DNA of 64,000 bases from Verrucomicrobiaceae bacterium (GTDB taxonomy: Bacteria; Verrucomicrobiota; Verrucomicrobiia; Verrucomicrobiales; Akkermansiaceae), in assembly GCA_027485615.1 (NCBI GenBank), contig JAIXQS010000011.1, forward strand, positions 46,966-110,965, in the 5' to 3' direction. How positions within the stretch are numbered: the first letter of the stretch is position 1; each line of letters opens with the position of its first letter. The notes below the pieces were generated by a model that was given only the letters and a program-made list of their open reading frames with translations, searched no databases and had not been told where the DNA came from. Below are positions 9,865 through 19,654 of this stretch, in pieces. The position numbers and the translations under genes were made by a program.

Positions 9865-12242
9865 GAACCCATCTCCTCTTGCTCGCCGCGCTGCTCCAGT
9901 CCGCCGCCGCAGAGCCCGTTTCCCTCAGCGGCATCTACCCGCACCTCACCATGTTCAACGAACAGGGAGAATGCGGCACCGGCGGCGTCGTCCCATGGCG
10001 GGGAAAACTCTGGGTCATCACCTACGCCCCGCACCAACCGAAGGGCAGCGATGACAAGCTTTACTCCGTTTCCCCGGATCTCATCCAGACCATCCACCCG
10101 GAAAGCATCGGCGGCACCCCCGCGAACCGCATGATCCACCGCGAGTCGGGCCAGCTCTTCATCGGTCCCTACGCCGTGGACGCGGCCTCCAAAGTACGGG
10201 CCATCCCGTACACCACCATGTTCGGCCGCCCGACCGGCACCGCCCGCCACCTCACCGATCCCGCCGGGAAAGTCGTCACCGCCACCATGGAGGAGGGCAT
10301 CTACGAGATCGGCGCGAAAGACCTCAAGGTCACCGAGCTATGGGGCGATGAGGCGAACGAGGCCAGCCCCCGCAAGGCCAACCTCCCCGGCTACCACGGC
10401 AAGGGCTTCTACTCCGGCCAGGGCGTTTACGTTTACTCGAATAACGGCGAATACGGCACCGAAGCGAAAACGAAACCCGAAACCCCCTCCGGCGTCCTCG
10501 CCGAGTGGGATGGCAAAGCCGACAAATGGACTGTCGTACGCCGCAACCAGTTCACCGAAGTCACCGGCCCCGGCGGCATCCACGGCAGCGAAAACCCCGC
10601 CACCGATCCCATCTGGGCCGTCGGCTGGGACCATCGCTCCCTCCTGCTCGGCGTCCGCATGCCGGAGACCGGATGGTCCTTCTACCGCCTGCCGAAAGGT
10701 TCCCACTCCTACGACGGCGCCCACGGCTGGAACACCGAATGGCCGCGCATCCGCGAGATCGGTGAGGAGGATTTCCTCATGACCATGCACGGCACCTTCT
10801 GGAAATTCCCGCCCACCTTCACCCCGAAAAACTCCGCCGGAATCTCCCCGCGCTCGAACTACCTGAAAGTCATCGGCGACTTCGCCGAGTGGAACGGCAA
10901 GATCGTCATGGGCTGCGACGACACCGCGAAATTGGAATTCCTCAACAAGCGCAAAGCCAAAGGCCACGTTCCAGAGCCCCAATCCCAATCCAACCTCTGG
11001 TTCGTCGAAAAAGCGCAGCTCGACCAGCTCGGCCCCGTCATCGGTCGCGGCGCCGTCTGGGTGGATGAGCCGGTGAAAAAAGGCACGCCCTCCGACGCCT
11101 ACCTCTTCTCCGGTTACCAGCGCCGCGCCCTCCATCTCACCCACAGTGCCGGCGAAAAAGTCACCTTCCTCATCGAGATCGACCGCAAAGGCAACGGCGA
11201 ATGGACACCTTTTGGTGATCTCACTGTCCCATCATCGGGGTATTTGCACGCCCCCTTTCCGGAGACATGGAAAGCCGCATGGATCCGCATCACTTCCACC
11301 GTCGATCTCGCTAAAGCCTCCGCTGTTTTCACCTACCACAACCCCGACACCCGCACCCCCGAGGCTGATGCCATCTTCGCCGGAATCGCCAAGCCCGGTG
11401 CCCCCCACACCAATGGCTTCGTCCACGCATTAGGCGATGGCGGAGGCAAGCTCGCCTTCGAGGCTTACGACGTCGATGGAAGGAAACCCATCGGAACCTA
11501 TGAACTCGACGCCGAGCTGAAACTCAAGCCTCACGGACCCATCACCACGGGATTGGTTCGCATCCCCGCCGGCATCCTCACCGTCGATGCCGCCTCCGTC
11601 CTCTACATCGACGACAAAGGCAAACCCTGGCGCTTGCCCAAAGGCGATCCCGCCCTCGACACCCACACCTACCGCGTCTGCCGCGAAGTCGCCACCGAGC
11701 GCGACCTCTTCAACGCCGCCGGCACCTTCTACGAGCTCCCCGCCGAGAACGCCGGCGGCTTCGCCAAAGTCCGCCCCGTCGCCACCCACAACCGCCTCAT
11801 CCACGATTATTGCTCCTACCGCGGCCTCTTCGTCGTCTCCGGCATCGCGGACAGCGCAGCGGAAAGCCCCCACATCATCCGCTCCGCCGATGGCAAGACC
11901 GCCCTCTGGGCCGGGGCCATCGATGACATCTGGAAACTCGGCAAACCGCGCGGCCATGGCGGCCCGTGGTGGGGGAGCAAAGTGAAAAAGGCCATCCCCT
12001 CCGATCCCTACCTCATGACCGCCTACGACCGGAAAACCCTCATCCTCGCCGCCGACAAGGAAACCACCCTCACCGCCGAGATCGACATCACCGGCGAAGG
12101 CCGCTGGGCCGTTTACCAAACCTTCGCCGTAAAACACGACGCCGAAACCACCCACACTTTCCCCGAGGAATTCCAAGCCTACTGGATCCGCTTCAAATCC
12201 TCCGAAGACTGCACCGCCACCGCCCAGCTCGTTTACGAATAG
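9861..12242 (+). CDS. Large secreted protein of unknown function coupled to the sulfatase
   Basis: 793 aa, signal peptide [17 protein letters not shown]; overlaps the sulfatase stop by 4 nt (ATGA). Confidence 0.8.
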   Translation: MRTHLLLLAALLQSAAAEPVSLSGIYPHLTMFNEQGECGTGGVVPWRGKLWVITYAPHQPKGSDDKLYSVSPDLIQTIHPESIGGTPANRMIHRESGQLFIGPYAVDAASKVRAIPYTTMFGRPTGTARHLTDPAGKVVTATMEEGIYEIGAKDLKVTELWGDEANEASPRKANLPGYHGKGFYSGQGVYVYSNNGEYGTEAKTKPETPSGVLAEWDGKADKWTVVRRNQFTEVTGPGGIHGSENPATDPIWAVGWDHRSLLLGVRMPETGWSFYRLPKGSHSYDGAHGWNTEWPRIREIGEEDFLMTMHGTFWKFPPTFTPKNSAGISPRSNYLKVIGDFAEWNGKIVMGCDDTAKLEFLNKRKAKGHVPEPQSQSNLWFVEKAQLDQLGPVIGRGAVWVDEPVKKGTPSDAYLFSGYQRRALHLTHSAGEKVTFLIEIDRKGNGEWTPFGDLTVPSSGYLHAPFPETWKAAWIRITSTVDLAKASAVFTYHNPDTRTPEADAIFAGIAKPGAPHTNGFVHALGDGGGKLAFEAYDVDGRKPIGTYELDAELKLKPHGPITTGLVRIPAGILTVDAASVLYIDDKGKPWRLPKGDPALDTHTYRVCREVATERDLFNAAGTFYELPAENAGGFAKVRPVATHNRLIHDYCSYRGLFVVSGIADSAAESPHIIRSADGKTALWAGAIDDIWKLGKPRGHGGPWWGSKVKKAIPSDPYLMTAYDRKTLILAADKETTLTAEIDITGEGRWAVYQTFAVKHDAETTHTFPEEFQAYWIRFKSSEDCTATAQLVYE

Positions 12243-12283
12243 TCCGTTTGGCAAACGGGCTATGGCCTGCCTTTTCATTGGCG

Positions 12284-12319
12284 CTTGATTCTCCGGGGCG
12301 GGCTGAAGACCCGTGGTCC
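12284..12319. repeat. Solo arm of the 57908-57988 repeat family
   Basis: CTTGATTCTCCGGGGCGGGCTGAAGACCCGTGGTCC versus reverse complement of the left 57.9 kb arm CTTGATTCTCCGGGGCGAGCTAAAGACTCGCGGTCC. Confidence 0.85.
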
Positions 12320-12336
12320 TCCTGCCGTGTGATACT

Positions 12337-14811
12337 TCATTTTGTGACGATCATTTCTACGGCGACGGGGGAGAGCTTTGCGGACTCCAGCCAGACGCTC
12401 ATGTGGCCTGTGGGAGGCGCGGCTTTGCCACGGTGTCCGTTCCGGCGGAGAAAGCTTTTCACGGCGATGGTGACCTTGCCGGACTCGAACTCGGGCATGA
12501 GATCATTGAGGATGAGCGCGCCGCGCGTCTGGCCGCCGCTCTTGTAGTAGCCGCCGGTGGCTTCGCTGACGAGCTTGCCGTTCAGGTAGAGGGCGTAGCC
12601 TTCGCCCGACCAACCGTGGCCCGCGCCGCCGACCACGATGCGGTAGCGGTGATCGGAATCGAGCTTGGGCACCTCGAAGGTCTGGCGCATAAGCAGGACT
12701 TCCTTGTCCCAGAGTGTGGCGGGCGTGACGTTGCATCCGCAATGGGGAACATCGCAGCTCGGGATCAGCGCCTCAAGCTTGCCGTCATTCTGGCCGAAGG
12801 GAGCCTTGGCGGTTTTCCATCCGGCTTTCGCGGCATCGAAATCAGCGGCGAACCAGTTTTCCGAACCGGCGGGGAGCGTGACGGGGCGGTAGCGGTCGCC
12901 TTCCGGCCCGGTCTTTTTCTCGGCGGGATCGAAGGTCAGGAACGACCACTCGGCGTCTTTCATCTCCGGGCCGAAGGGTTTCCAGTTGAACTCATCAATG
13001 CCGACGAGTTCGTAGAAGGAGATCATCTGGTCGAGCTGGGACTCGATGATCGGCGAGGGCTTGGCGGGCTTTTCACCGCTGAGGATGTTCTCCAACGGCA
13101 GGCCGCGGCGCAGGTAGGAGGGGACGTTGGCGGCGCTCAGTGCGAACTCCGGCAGCAGCCCGTCCATGATGATGGGCTTGATCGCGGGGATCATGGGTTT
13201 CACCTCGGAGGCGGTGGACGGCTGCATGTAAGGCGGGGCGTCCACCGCCTTCACCATGCCGGGCTCGGGGTATTCCGCCTTGCCGCCTTTCAGCCCGACC
13301 ATCGCGCGGCCGAGGGCGTCGCCGACGAGCATGTAGGTCTCGGCGTTGTGGTTGTAGTGGTAGCCCTGGTTCTTGGGGGAAATGCTGGAGTCGCGCCAGA
13401 ACGGGCGGGTATCGACGGTTTTCACGGTTCCGGCGAGCTCGGGGTGGCGTTTCGGATCGGAGACGTTGAGCTGCGCCTGGGCGATGAGCAGGGCGTTGCC
13501 CTCGGTGCCCTGGCTGCCGCAACCGGTGCCGACCACGAAATGGGCTTTCGGCGCGTTGAACTCCTTGCGCCATGCCTTGATGAGATTCGCGAGGTTTTCC
13601 TCATAGCGGGCGGTGTGTGCCGCGCTGCCGCTGTCCTTGTGACCCTGCCACCACGCGAAGCCCGCCACTTCGTATCCCTGATCCTTGAACTGCGGGTAGC
13701 GCTCGCCGAAATTGTCCAGCACGGCGCGGATGGAAGCGGTGTAGTCGTCGTATTGCTTGCCGGCGTACCACTCGCCCTCCTTTGGTTTCCTGATCGTGCC
13801 GTCGGCGTCCATGGTCTCGCCGTAGCCGGGATATTCCGTGCCTTCGAAGGTGTAGCGCTCGCTGCCGGGCGGCAGGACATCCCAGCCGAGGCTGCGGTTG
13901 CCGATATCGGCCTTCATCACGATGACCGGCTCGTCGTGGAAAGTGCCCATCACGAAACCGAAGCCCAGCTCGGGGCCGAAGGTGGGGCCGCAGGCATCGA
14001 CGCCGTGTGGGGCGCTGCTGCCCTTGCCCATGTAGGCGTCGTTGAGGAAAACGTCGGGGCGCTTCACCCATGAGCCGTCCTCCGCGCGGAGATATCGGAA
14101 GCGCCCCAGCTCATCGACCACGTGGCCGAGATCACCGAAGGCCCGGAGATCCACCTGCTCCAGCCACAAGGCTGCCGATCCGCCTTTCAAGTAGGTGATG
14201 CGCAGCGGGGTGCGCTGGCCTTTTTTCAATGCGACCTTGGTGACGGTGGCGGCGCCTTCGCCGTCCTTGCGGTAGGCTTCCCTGCCATCGAGTTCCGCGA
14301 TGGCCTGCGCGCTGGATTCGAAACCGGCGTGAAGCTCGTAGTTTCCGTCGAAGGGGACATCGATGAACGCGTCCACGACCACATGATGCGGGCCGTCGAT
14401 GGAGGGAAGCGTGGCGGAGGTGTCGCCGAGGGCTACGCTTCCTTTTTTCGCGGGCAACATTTTCAAAAGATCCGCCTTGGCATCGTAGGCACCTGCGAAG
14501 ACGGAGGCGGTGGCGTCATGCACGCCGAATTTCAGCAAGGCGGAGCTTGCGACAGGCAGCGCGACGTTCTGCGCGGTGGGATCGGCGGAGAGGAAAATTT
14601 TCGCGTATTGCGGGGCGCCCGGTTTCACGGCGCCGAAGCCGAGCGAGTTCGACTGGCCGGACTGGATGTAGATCTTCACCGGCTTGTCGGTGGCGGCCGG
14701 TTTCGCGTCGGCGGGCGGGAGATCTACGGGGATCACCTGGGCGGCGGCATGGAGCGCCGAGAATGCGGCGAGAAAAATCAGGGCGAGGCCTGTGCGGTGA
14801 TTCGGTTTCAT
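12337..14811 (-). CDS. SASA/SGNH-type carbohydrate esterase (sialate O-acetylesterase / acetylxylan esterase-like)
   Basis: 824 aa; signal peptide; KIYIQSGQSNSLGFGAV (GQSN block); GFAWWQGHKDSG; VVGTGCGSQGTEGNALLIAQAQ; C-terminal carbohydrate-binding-like region. Confidence 0.78.
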   Translation of the reverse strand: MKPNHRTGLALIFLAAFSALHAAAQVIPVDLPPADAKPAATDKPVKIYIQSGQSNSLGFGAVKPGAPQYAKIFLSADPTAQNVALPVASSALLKFGVHDATASVFAGAYDAKADLLKMLPAKKGSVALGDTSATLPSIDGPHHVVVDAFIDVPFDGNYELHAGFESSAQAIAELDGREAYRKDGEGAATVTKVALKKGQRTPLRITYLKGGSAALWLEQVDLRAFGDLGHVVDELGRFRYLRAEDGSWVKRPDVFLNDAYMGKGSSAPHGVDACGPTFGPELGFGFVMGTFHDEPVIVMKADIGNRSLGWDVLPPGSERYTFEGTEYPGYGETMDADGTIRKPKEGEWYAGKQYDDYTASIRAVLDNFGERYPQFKDQGYEVAGFAWWQGHKDSGSAAHTARYEENLANLIKAWRKEFNAPKAHFVVGTGCGSQGTEGNALLIAQAQLNVSDPKRHPELAGTVKTVDTRPFWRDSSISPKNQGYHYNHNAETYMLVGDALGRAMVGLKGGKAEYPEPGMVKAVDAPPYMQPSTASEVKPMIPAIKPIIMDGLLPEFALSAANVPSYLRRGLPLENILSGEKPAKPSPIIESQLDQMISFYELVGIDEFNWKPFGPEMKDAEWSFLTFDPAEKKTGPEGDRYRPVTLPAGSENWFAADFDAAKAGWKTAKAPFGQNDGKLEALIPSCDVPHCGCNVTPATLWDKEVLLMRQTFEVPKLDSDHRYRIVVGGAGHGWSGEGYALYLNGKLVSEATGGYYKSGGQTRGALILNDLMPEFESGKVTIAVKSFLRRNGHRGKAAPPTGHMSVWLESAKLSPVAVEMIVTK

Positions 14812-14899
14812 GGAGGGTTTGGTGGGAGGTGGATCTTCCGATACGCGGCGCGGGGGTGATTCTATCCGTTCGCGAGGATTCGGGGTAATTTCCCTGCGA

Positions 14900-17800
14900 T
14901 CAAGACTGCCGTTTACGAGAGGACAGGTTTTTCAGATCCTCCATGATCAGGTAAATGCCCGGGACGAGGAAGAGGGTGATCATGGTGGCGAAGAGGCTGC
15001 CGAAGGCGAGGGAGACGGCCATGGGGACCAGGAAGCGCGCCTGCACATCGGTCTGGAGAATCATCGGCATGATACCAATGAACGTGGTCACGGAAGTGAG
15101 CATGATGGCACGGAAGCGGCGACCGCCCGCCGCGATGGCCGCGTCGTGAAGGCTGCCTGAGGGATCACGATGGCGGTTCACGAAATCCACCATCACAAGT
15201 GAGTCGTTGACGACCACGCCGGAGAGCGCGACGAGACCGCACATCGACATGATGCTGAGGTTCAGGCCCATCAGGGCGTGACCCCAGATCGCACCGACGA
15301 GGCCGAAGGGGATCACCGCCAGGAGGATGAGCGGCTGCGAATAGGAGCGCAGCGGGATGGCGATGATCACATACATCGCGAGCACGGCCCCGAGGAAACC
15401 GATGGTGAGTTCGCGCACGCTGTCGTTCTGGTCTTTCTGCTCGCCCTCGAAGCCGTAGCGCACGCCGGGGAATTTCCGGGGAATTTCATCAAGCACCTTC
15501 GCGGTGTAGGCGGTGACGACCTCGTTTGCGTTCACGCCCGGCTCGACATCGGCGGTGACCTTGATCGAGCGCTGGCGGTCGGTGCGCTCGATCACGGCGG
15601 GGCCGCGGCCGGGCACGAGCTCGATGACCTGCAGCACCGGCACCTCATCGCCTTGCGGGGTGCGAATTTTCATTTCCTCAAGGCTGGCGAGCGTGCGGCG
15701 GTCGTCATTGGGGAAACGCACCATGACCTTCACCTCGTCGCGCCCGCGCTGGAGGCGCTGCACCTCGTTGCCGTAAAATGCGTCCCGCACCTGCGCGGCG
15801 ACATCGCCGAGCCGGAAGCCCATGGCGCGTCCGGCCGGGGTGAGTTCGCCGAAACGTAGCTCGTCCTTACCCGCACGGTTCGAGTCCGAGATGTCGATCA
15901 CGCCGGCATAATCGGCAAGGCCGGCCTTCGCGAATTCTGTGGCCGCGATGAGCTGCTCCAGGTCGTTTCCAGTGAGAGCCACGTCGATCGCGTTACCGGA
16001 AGTGGCGGTTTCCGCCTGCACACTGAGTTCCACCACACCGGGGAGCGTGCCTACCATGCGCCGCCATTCCGTGACGATTTCCTCGGAGCTTGCGGTGCGT
16101 TCGGAAGCGGGCGCGAGTTCCAAGGTCACCTCACCGATGTGCGTCTGCTGCGGCGGGCCGCCGACCGGCACACCGCTCTGGAAAGGCTGCGTGCCCGCGC
16201 TGGTGAGGACATGCTTAATGATGTCGCCGCCGTCCTTCGTCTTGTATTTGTCCGAAAGCAACATGGCCGCCGCCTCGATGCGTTTCACGACCGCTTCGGT
16301 TTCGGAAAATGGCACGCCCTGCGAGAGTTCGACCTTCGCGCTGAGCACGTCGCCCTCGACATCGGGGAAAAAGCGGAACTGGATCATTCCCGTTCCGACG
16401 GTGGCGAGCGTGAGAACCAGGATGGCGATGAAGGTGGCGGCGGTCACGTAGCGCCATTTCAGGGTGAAACCGAGTGCGGGCTGATAGACCTTTTCCACGA
16501 ACTTTTCCAGGCCATCATTGATTTTGCGCTGAAAGCGGAAAAAGACGTTCAGTTTCTTGTCCGGATCCACGGGCCTCAACAAAGCGAGGTGCGCGGGTAG
16601 CACGAACTTTGATTGGATCAGGGAAAAGGCGAGGGTCGGGATCACGACGAGCGGGATGTTCGGCCAGATCTTTCCACTGACCCCGCTGAGGCCGAGCATG
16701 GGGGTGAAGGCGACCATCGTGGCCAGAATGCCGAAGACCACCGAGGTGCCCACTTCGCTGGTGCCTTTCCATGCGGCGATGCTGGGGTGCTCGCCATTCT
16801 CGATACGGACATAGACAACCTCGGCGGTTACGATCGCGTCGTCCACGACGATGCCGAGCACCAGGATGAAGGCGAAGAGCGAGATCATGTTGATCGAGAT
16901 GCCCATGAGCGGCATCAGCCAGATGCCGCCCGCGAAGGAAAGCGGGATGCTGAGGGCGACGAGAAAAGCCAGCGAGGGGCGGAGGAAAATCGTCAGCACG
17001 CCGAGCACCAGGAGGAGTCCGACGAAGGCGTCCTCTTTCAGGAGATCGAGACGACCCTGGAGGTAAAGGCTCTGGTCATTCCAGATCGACAGCGTGATGC
17101 CATCCGGGAGGGTTTTCTTCGACTCCTCCACATATCTCTGCACGAGATCGGCGAGCGCCAGGGTGTCCTCGTTGCCGACGCGGAAGACATTGAACACCAC
17201 CGCCGTCTCGCCATCGAAGCGGCTGCTCAGGTCCACATCCTCGAAGCCGTCGATGAGCTCCGCGACATCGCCCAGCAGGATCTCGCCGCCCTGCGCGTCC
17301 GTCCTCACCGGCACGTCCGCCAGCTCGCTCGCCTCGTATTTTTTCCCAAGCGCGCGGAGGATGACTTCGCCGCGCTCGGTGCGAACGGAGCCGCCGGGCA
17401 AGTCCAGCGTGGTGTTCCTCACGGCGTCGGCGATGTCGGAAAGCTTCAGCCCCAGCTTGCGCAGTTTTTCCTCGGAGACCTCGATGGAAATCTCATAAGG
17501 CCGCGTCCCCGCGATCTCCACCTGGCTGATGCCCGGTTTACCGCCGAACATCCTCGCGAAAAAGGTTCCGAGATCGCTGGCGGGCGGCGGGTCGTAGATG
17601 AGAAGGTCGTCGCGCACGCGCTCGGCGAGCTTGCGGAGCGTTGCTTCATCGGTCTTCGCCGTAAGCGTCACGCTCATCACAGGGCTCTTGATCAGGATCT
17701 CCTCCAGCACCGGGGTCTCGGCCTCTTCGGGAAAATTGTCGATGGCGTCCACGCGGGATTTCACATCGCTCATCACCGACCGGACATTGTAGCCGGTCTC

Positions 17801-18085
17801 CACCTCGACGAGGACAGTGCCGACATTCTGCGAGGCGGTGCCACGGATTTTCTTGATGCCCTGGAGGTCGGCGATGGCCTCCTCCACCGGCACGACCACG
17901 CCGCGCTCCGTCTCCTCCGGAGTCGCATTCGGATAGGGGATGGACACGGAGACGGCGTCGATGGAAACCTCGGGGAAAATCTCTTTCTTCAGCTTGAACC
18001 ACGTTGCGAAGCCCGCGACCAGGACGACCAGCATCAGGAAATTGCCCGCCACGTGGTTGCGGGTGAACCATTTGACGGCGTTCAT
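14900..18085 (-). CDS. RND-family efflux transporter permease (AcrB/MMPL-like)
   Basis: 1061 aa, MNAVKWFTRNHVAGNFLMLVVLVAGF..., NATPEETERGVVVPVEEAI, GIVVDDAIVTAE, VALSGVVVNDSLVMVDF. Confidence 0.92.
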   Translation of the reverse strand: MNAVKWFTRNHVAGNFLMLVVLVAGFATWFKLKKEIFPEVSIDAVSVSIPYPNATPEETERGVVVPVEEAIADLQGIKKIRGTASQNVGTVLVEVETGYNVRSVMSDVKSRVDAIDNFPEEAETPVLEEILIKSPVMSVTLTAKTDEATLRKLAERVRDDLLIYDPPPASDLGTFFARMFGGKPGISQVEIAGTRPYEISIEVSEEKLRKLGLKLSDIADAVRNTTLDLPGGSVRTERGEVILRALGKKYEASELADVPVRTDAQGGEILLGDVAELIDGFEDVDLSSRFDGETAVVFNVFRVGNEDTLALADLVQRYVEESKKTLPDGITLSIWNDQSLYLQGRLDLLKEDAFVGLLLVLGVLTIFLRPSLAFLVALSIPLSFAGGIWLMPLMGISINMISLFAFILVLGIVVDDAIVTAEVVYVRIENGEHPSIAAWKGTSEVGTSVVFGILATMVAFTPMLGLSGVSGKIWPNIPLVVIPTLAFSLIQSKFVLPAHLALLRPVDPDKKLNVFFRFQRKINDGLEKFVEKVYQPALGFTLKWRYVTAATFIAILVLTLATVGTGMIQFRFFPDVEGDVLSAKVELSQGVPFSETEAVVKRIEAAAMLLSDKYKTKDGGDIIKHVLTSAGTQPFQSGVPVGGPPQQTHIGEVTLELAPASERTASSEEIVTEWRRMVGTLPGVVELSVQAETATSGNAIDVALTGNDLEQLIAATEFAKAGLADYAGVIDISDSNRAGKDELRFGELTPAGRAMGFRLGDVAAQVRDAFYGNEVQRLQRGRDEVKVMVRFPNDDRRTLASLEEMKIRTPQGDEVPVLQVIELVPGRGPAVIERTDRQRSIKVTADVEPGVNANEVVTAYTAKVLDEIPRKFPGVRYGFEGEQKDQNDSVRELTIGFLGAVLAMYVIIAIPLRSYSQPLILLAVIPFGLVGAIWGHALMGLNLSIMSMCGLVALSGVVVNDSLVMVDFVNRHRDPSGSLHDAAIAAGGRRFRAIMLTSVTTFIGIMPMILQTDVQARFLVPMAVSLAFGSLFATMITLFLVPGIYLIMEDLKNLSSRKRQS

Positions 18086-19263
18086 TCTTCCTCCTTCTCG
18101 ATCTCAACTTCCATGCCGATCACAGGCGCGGAAAGGCGGGTGAGCACTACGCGGTCGCCCGCCTCAAGGCCGCCGCTGACCAGCGCCGTTTCACGGGTGA
18201 GCCTTGGGATCACGAGGTCGCGGAAGGCGATCCTGTTATCCTCCATGACCACGATGGCGCGGTTCCCTTCCAAAAGCGCGCGCCTCGGGATCTCTTTCAC
18301 GCCGTCCAGTGTTTTCCCGGCGATCTCCGCGTTGACGAAAAGCCCGACGGGCGGCAGGGGGAAAGCGGATCCCCCGGCGGGCAGGACTTTCACCACGATG
18401 TTTGCGGAAAGCGTTTCGCGCGCGATCTCCGGATCGACACGCGCCGTCACCGCCTTCCAGATGTATTCCTCCGCGCCGATTTTGCCTTTCAGGACGATCT
18501 CACCGGTGACCATGCCGTCGGCATCCCGTGCGAGGAAACCGAAGTCCTCCAGGCTGAGCGGCAGGCGCACCTCGAGTTCGCCGCTGGCATAAAGCTCGGC
18601 AACCATCGTGCCGGGAGCCACCACCGCGCCGACCTCGGCGTTCGCGGAACGCACGCCCGCATCGAAGGGCGCGAGGATTTCCGTGCGCTCCACATCGCGC
18701 CGCGCCTTGGCCGCCGCCTCCACGGCGGATGCCGCGCTCGCTTCCGCCGCCGCCAAGTACGGCTCGCGTAGTACGAGCGGGTTGAGCGGTTTGCTGCCGC
18801 TCCCCAGTTTTTCCCAATCGAGCTTCGCCTGTTCCACCCGGGCTTTTTCCTGCTCCAGCGCCAGCTCCGCCTCCGCCCGCCGCACCTCCGCCGCGGCCAG
18901 CGCCGAGCGGTAATCCGCCGGATCGATCTGTACCAGCCTTTCGCCCTTTTTCACCACGCCGCCGCGTTTGAACGAAGGGGAAATCTCCATCACCCGCCCG
19001 CCGACCTCCGCCGCGAGCTTCGTTTCCCGCGCGCTCTCGACCACACCCTGCGTGAAAATTTTCACCGCGTGATCCGCCGCAGCAACCTCAACGATCTCGA
19101 CCGCCGGGACGATGCGCCGCTTCTCGTCCTCCTTCGCGACCCGTTTGTTGATGACGAGCAGCACGATCCCAAGCGCCGTGACCACGATAATCGCTAGAAT
19201 CAAAACGAAGGATGCCACCGCCTTGACCTGAATTTTCCGATCCACCTCCGCTCGCTCGTTCAC
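18082..19263 (-). CDS. RND membrane fusion protein (HlyD/AcrA-like periplasmic adaptor)
   Basis: 393 aa; VVESARETKLAAEVGGRVMEISPSFKRGGVVKKGERLVQIDPADY; 4-nt overlap with the permease gene. Confidence 0.9.
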   Translation of the reverse strand: MNERAEVDRKIQVKAVASFVLILAIIVVTALGIVLLVINKRVAKEDEKRRIVPAVEIVEVAAADHAVKIFTQGVVESARETKLAAEVGGRVMEISPSFKRGGVVKKGERLVQIDPADYRSALAAAEVRRAEAELALEQEKARVEQAKLDWEKLGSGSKPLNPLVLREPYLAAAEASAASAVEAAAKARRDVERTEILAPFDAGVRSANAEVGAVVAPGTMVAELYASGELEVRLPLSLEDFGFLARDADGMVTGEIVLKGKIGAEEYIWKAVTARVDPEIARETLSANIVVKVLPAGGSAFPLPPVGLFVNAEIAGKTLDGVKEIPRRALLEGNRAIVVMEDNRIAFRDLVIPRLTRETALVSGGLEAGDRVVLTRLSAPVIGMEVEIEKEEE

Positions 19264-19449
19264 GCACCGAACTTCCTTTCAGGTGCGGGCATTGTCAATG
19301 GTTGCGGCGAAATGGTGGTTTGACCATGAATCGGCGCTGACATAGGTCCCGCGCATCACGCACGGATTTTGGACAAACGGACTACGTGTCACCCAAATGC
19401 GCGTGGGAGTCACCGGCCGCGGATAGGGCGATTGCGATCCGGCGGGCGA

Positions 19450-19578
19450 TCATGGCGTGATGTCCACATTGAGGCGGACGAATTTTCGGGAATCCGCGGC
19501 TTGGGGGATGGTGAGTGCGATGGTGACGGTGAGCAGCAGTCTGAGGGGAGAACTGATGTATCCACGGAAACCGTCCAT
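19450..19578 (-). pseudogene. Possible C-terminal relic of a secreted protein
   Basis: Reads ...SSPLRLLLTVTIALTIPQAADSRKFVRLNVDITP*; looks like the tail of a larger protein with no upstream coding context. Confidence 0.3.
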
Positions 19579-19654
19579 CCGATGCCGTTGATTTTTTAAT
19601 GCCCCCTGACTTCGCCTCGCGAATCCGGATGGCAAACTTTCGGACGTAGGGTCT

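Noticed and set aside
11430-12278. 282-aa minus-strand ORF antisense to the 793-aa gene
   Set aside because: Gly/Val/Asp-rich shadow ORF opposite a signal-peptide-bearing gene.
12313-14073. 586-aa plus-strand ORF inside the SASA esterase region
   Set aside because: Antisense to a convincing esterase gene; composition typical of GC-rich shadow ORFs, no domain motifs.
16613-18592. 659-aa plus-strand ORF antisense to the RND permease
   Set aside because: Shadow ORF; Asp/Glu/His/Arg-rich low complexity, while the minus strand encodes a clear RND protein.
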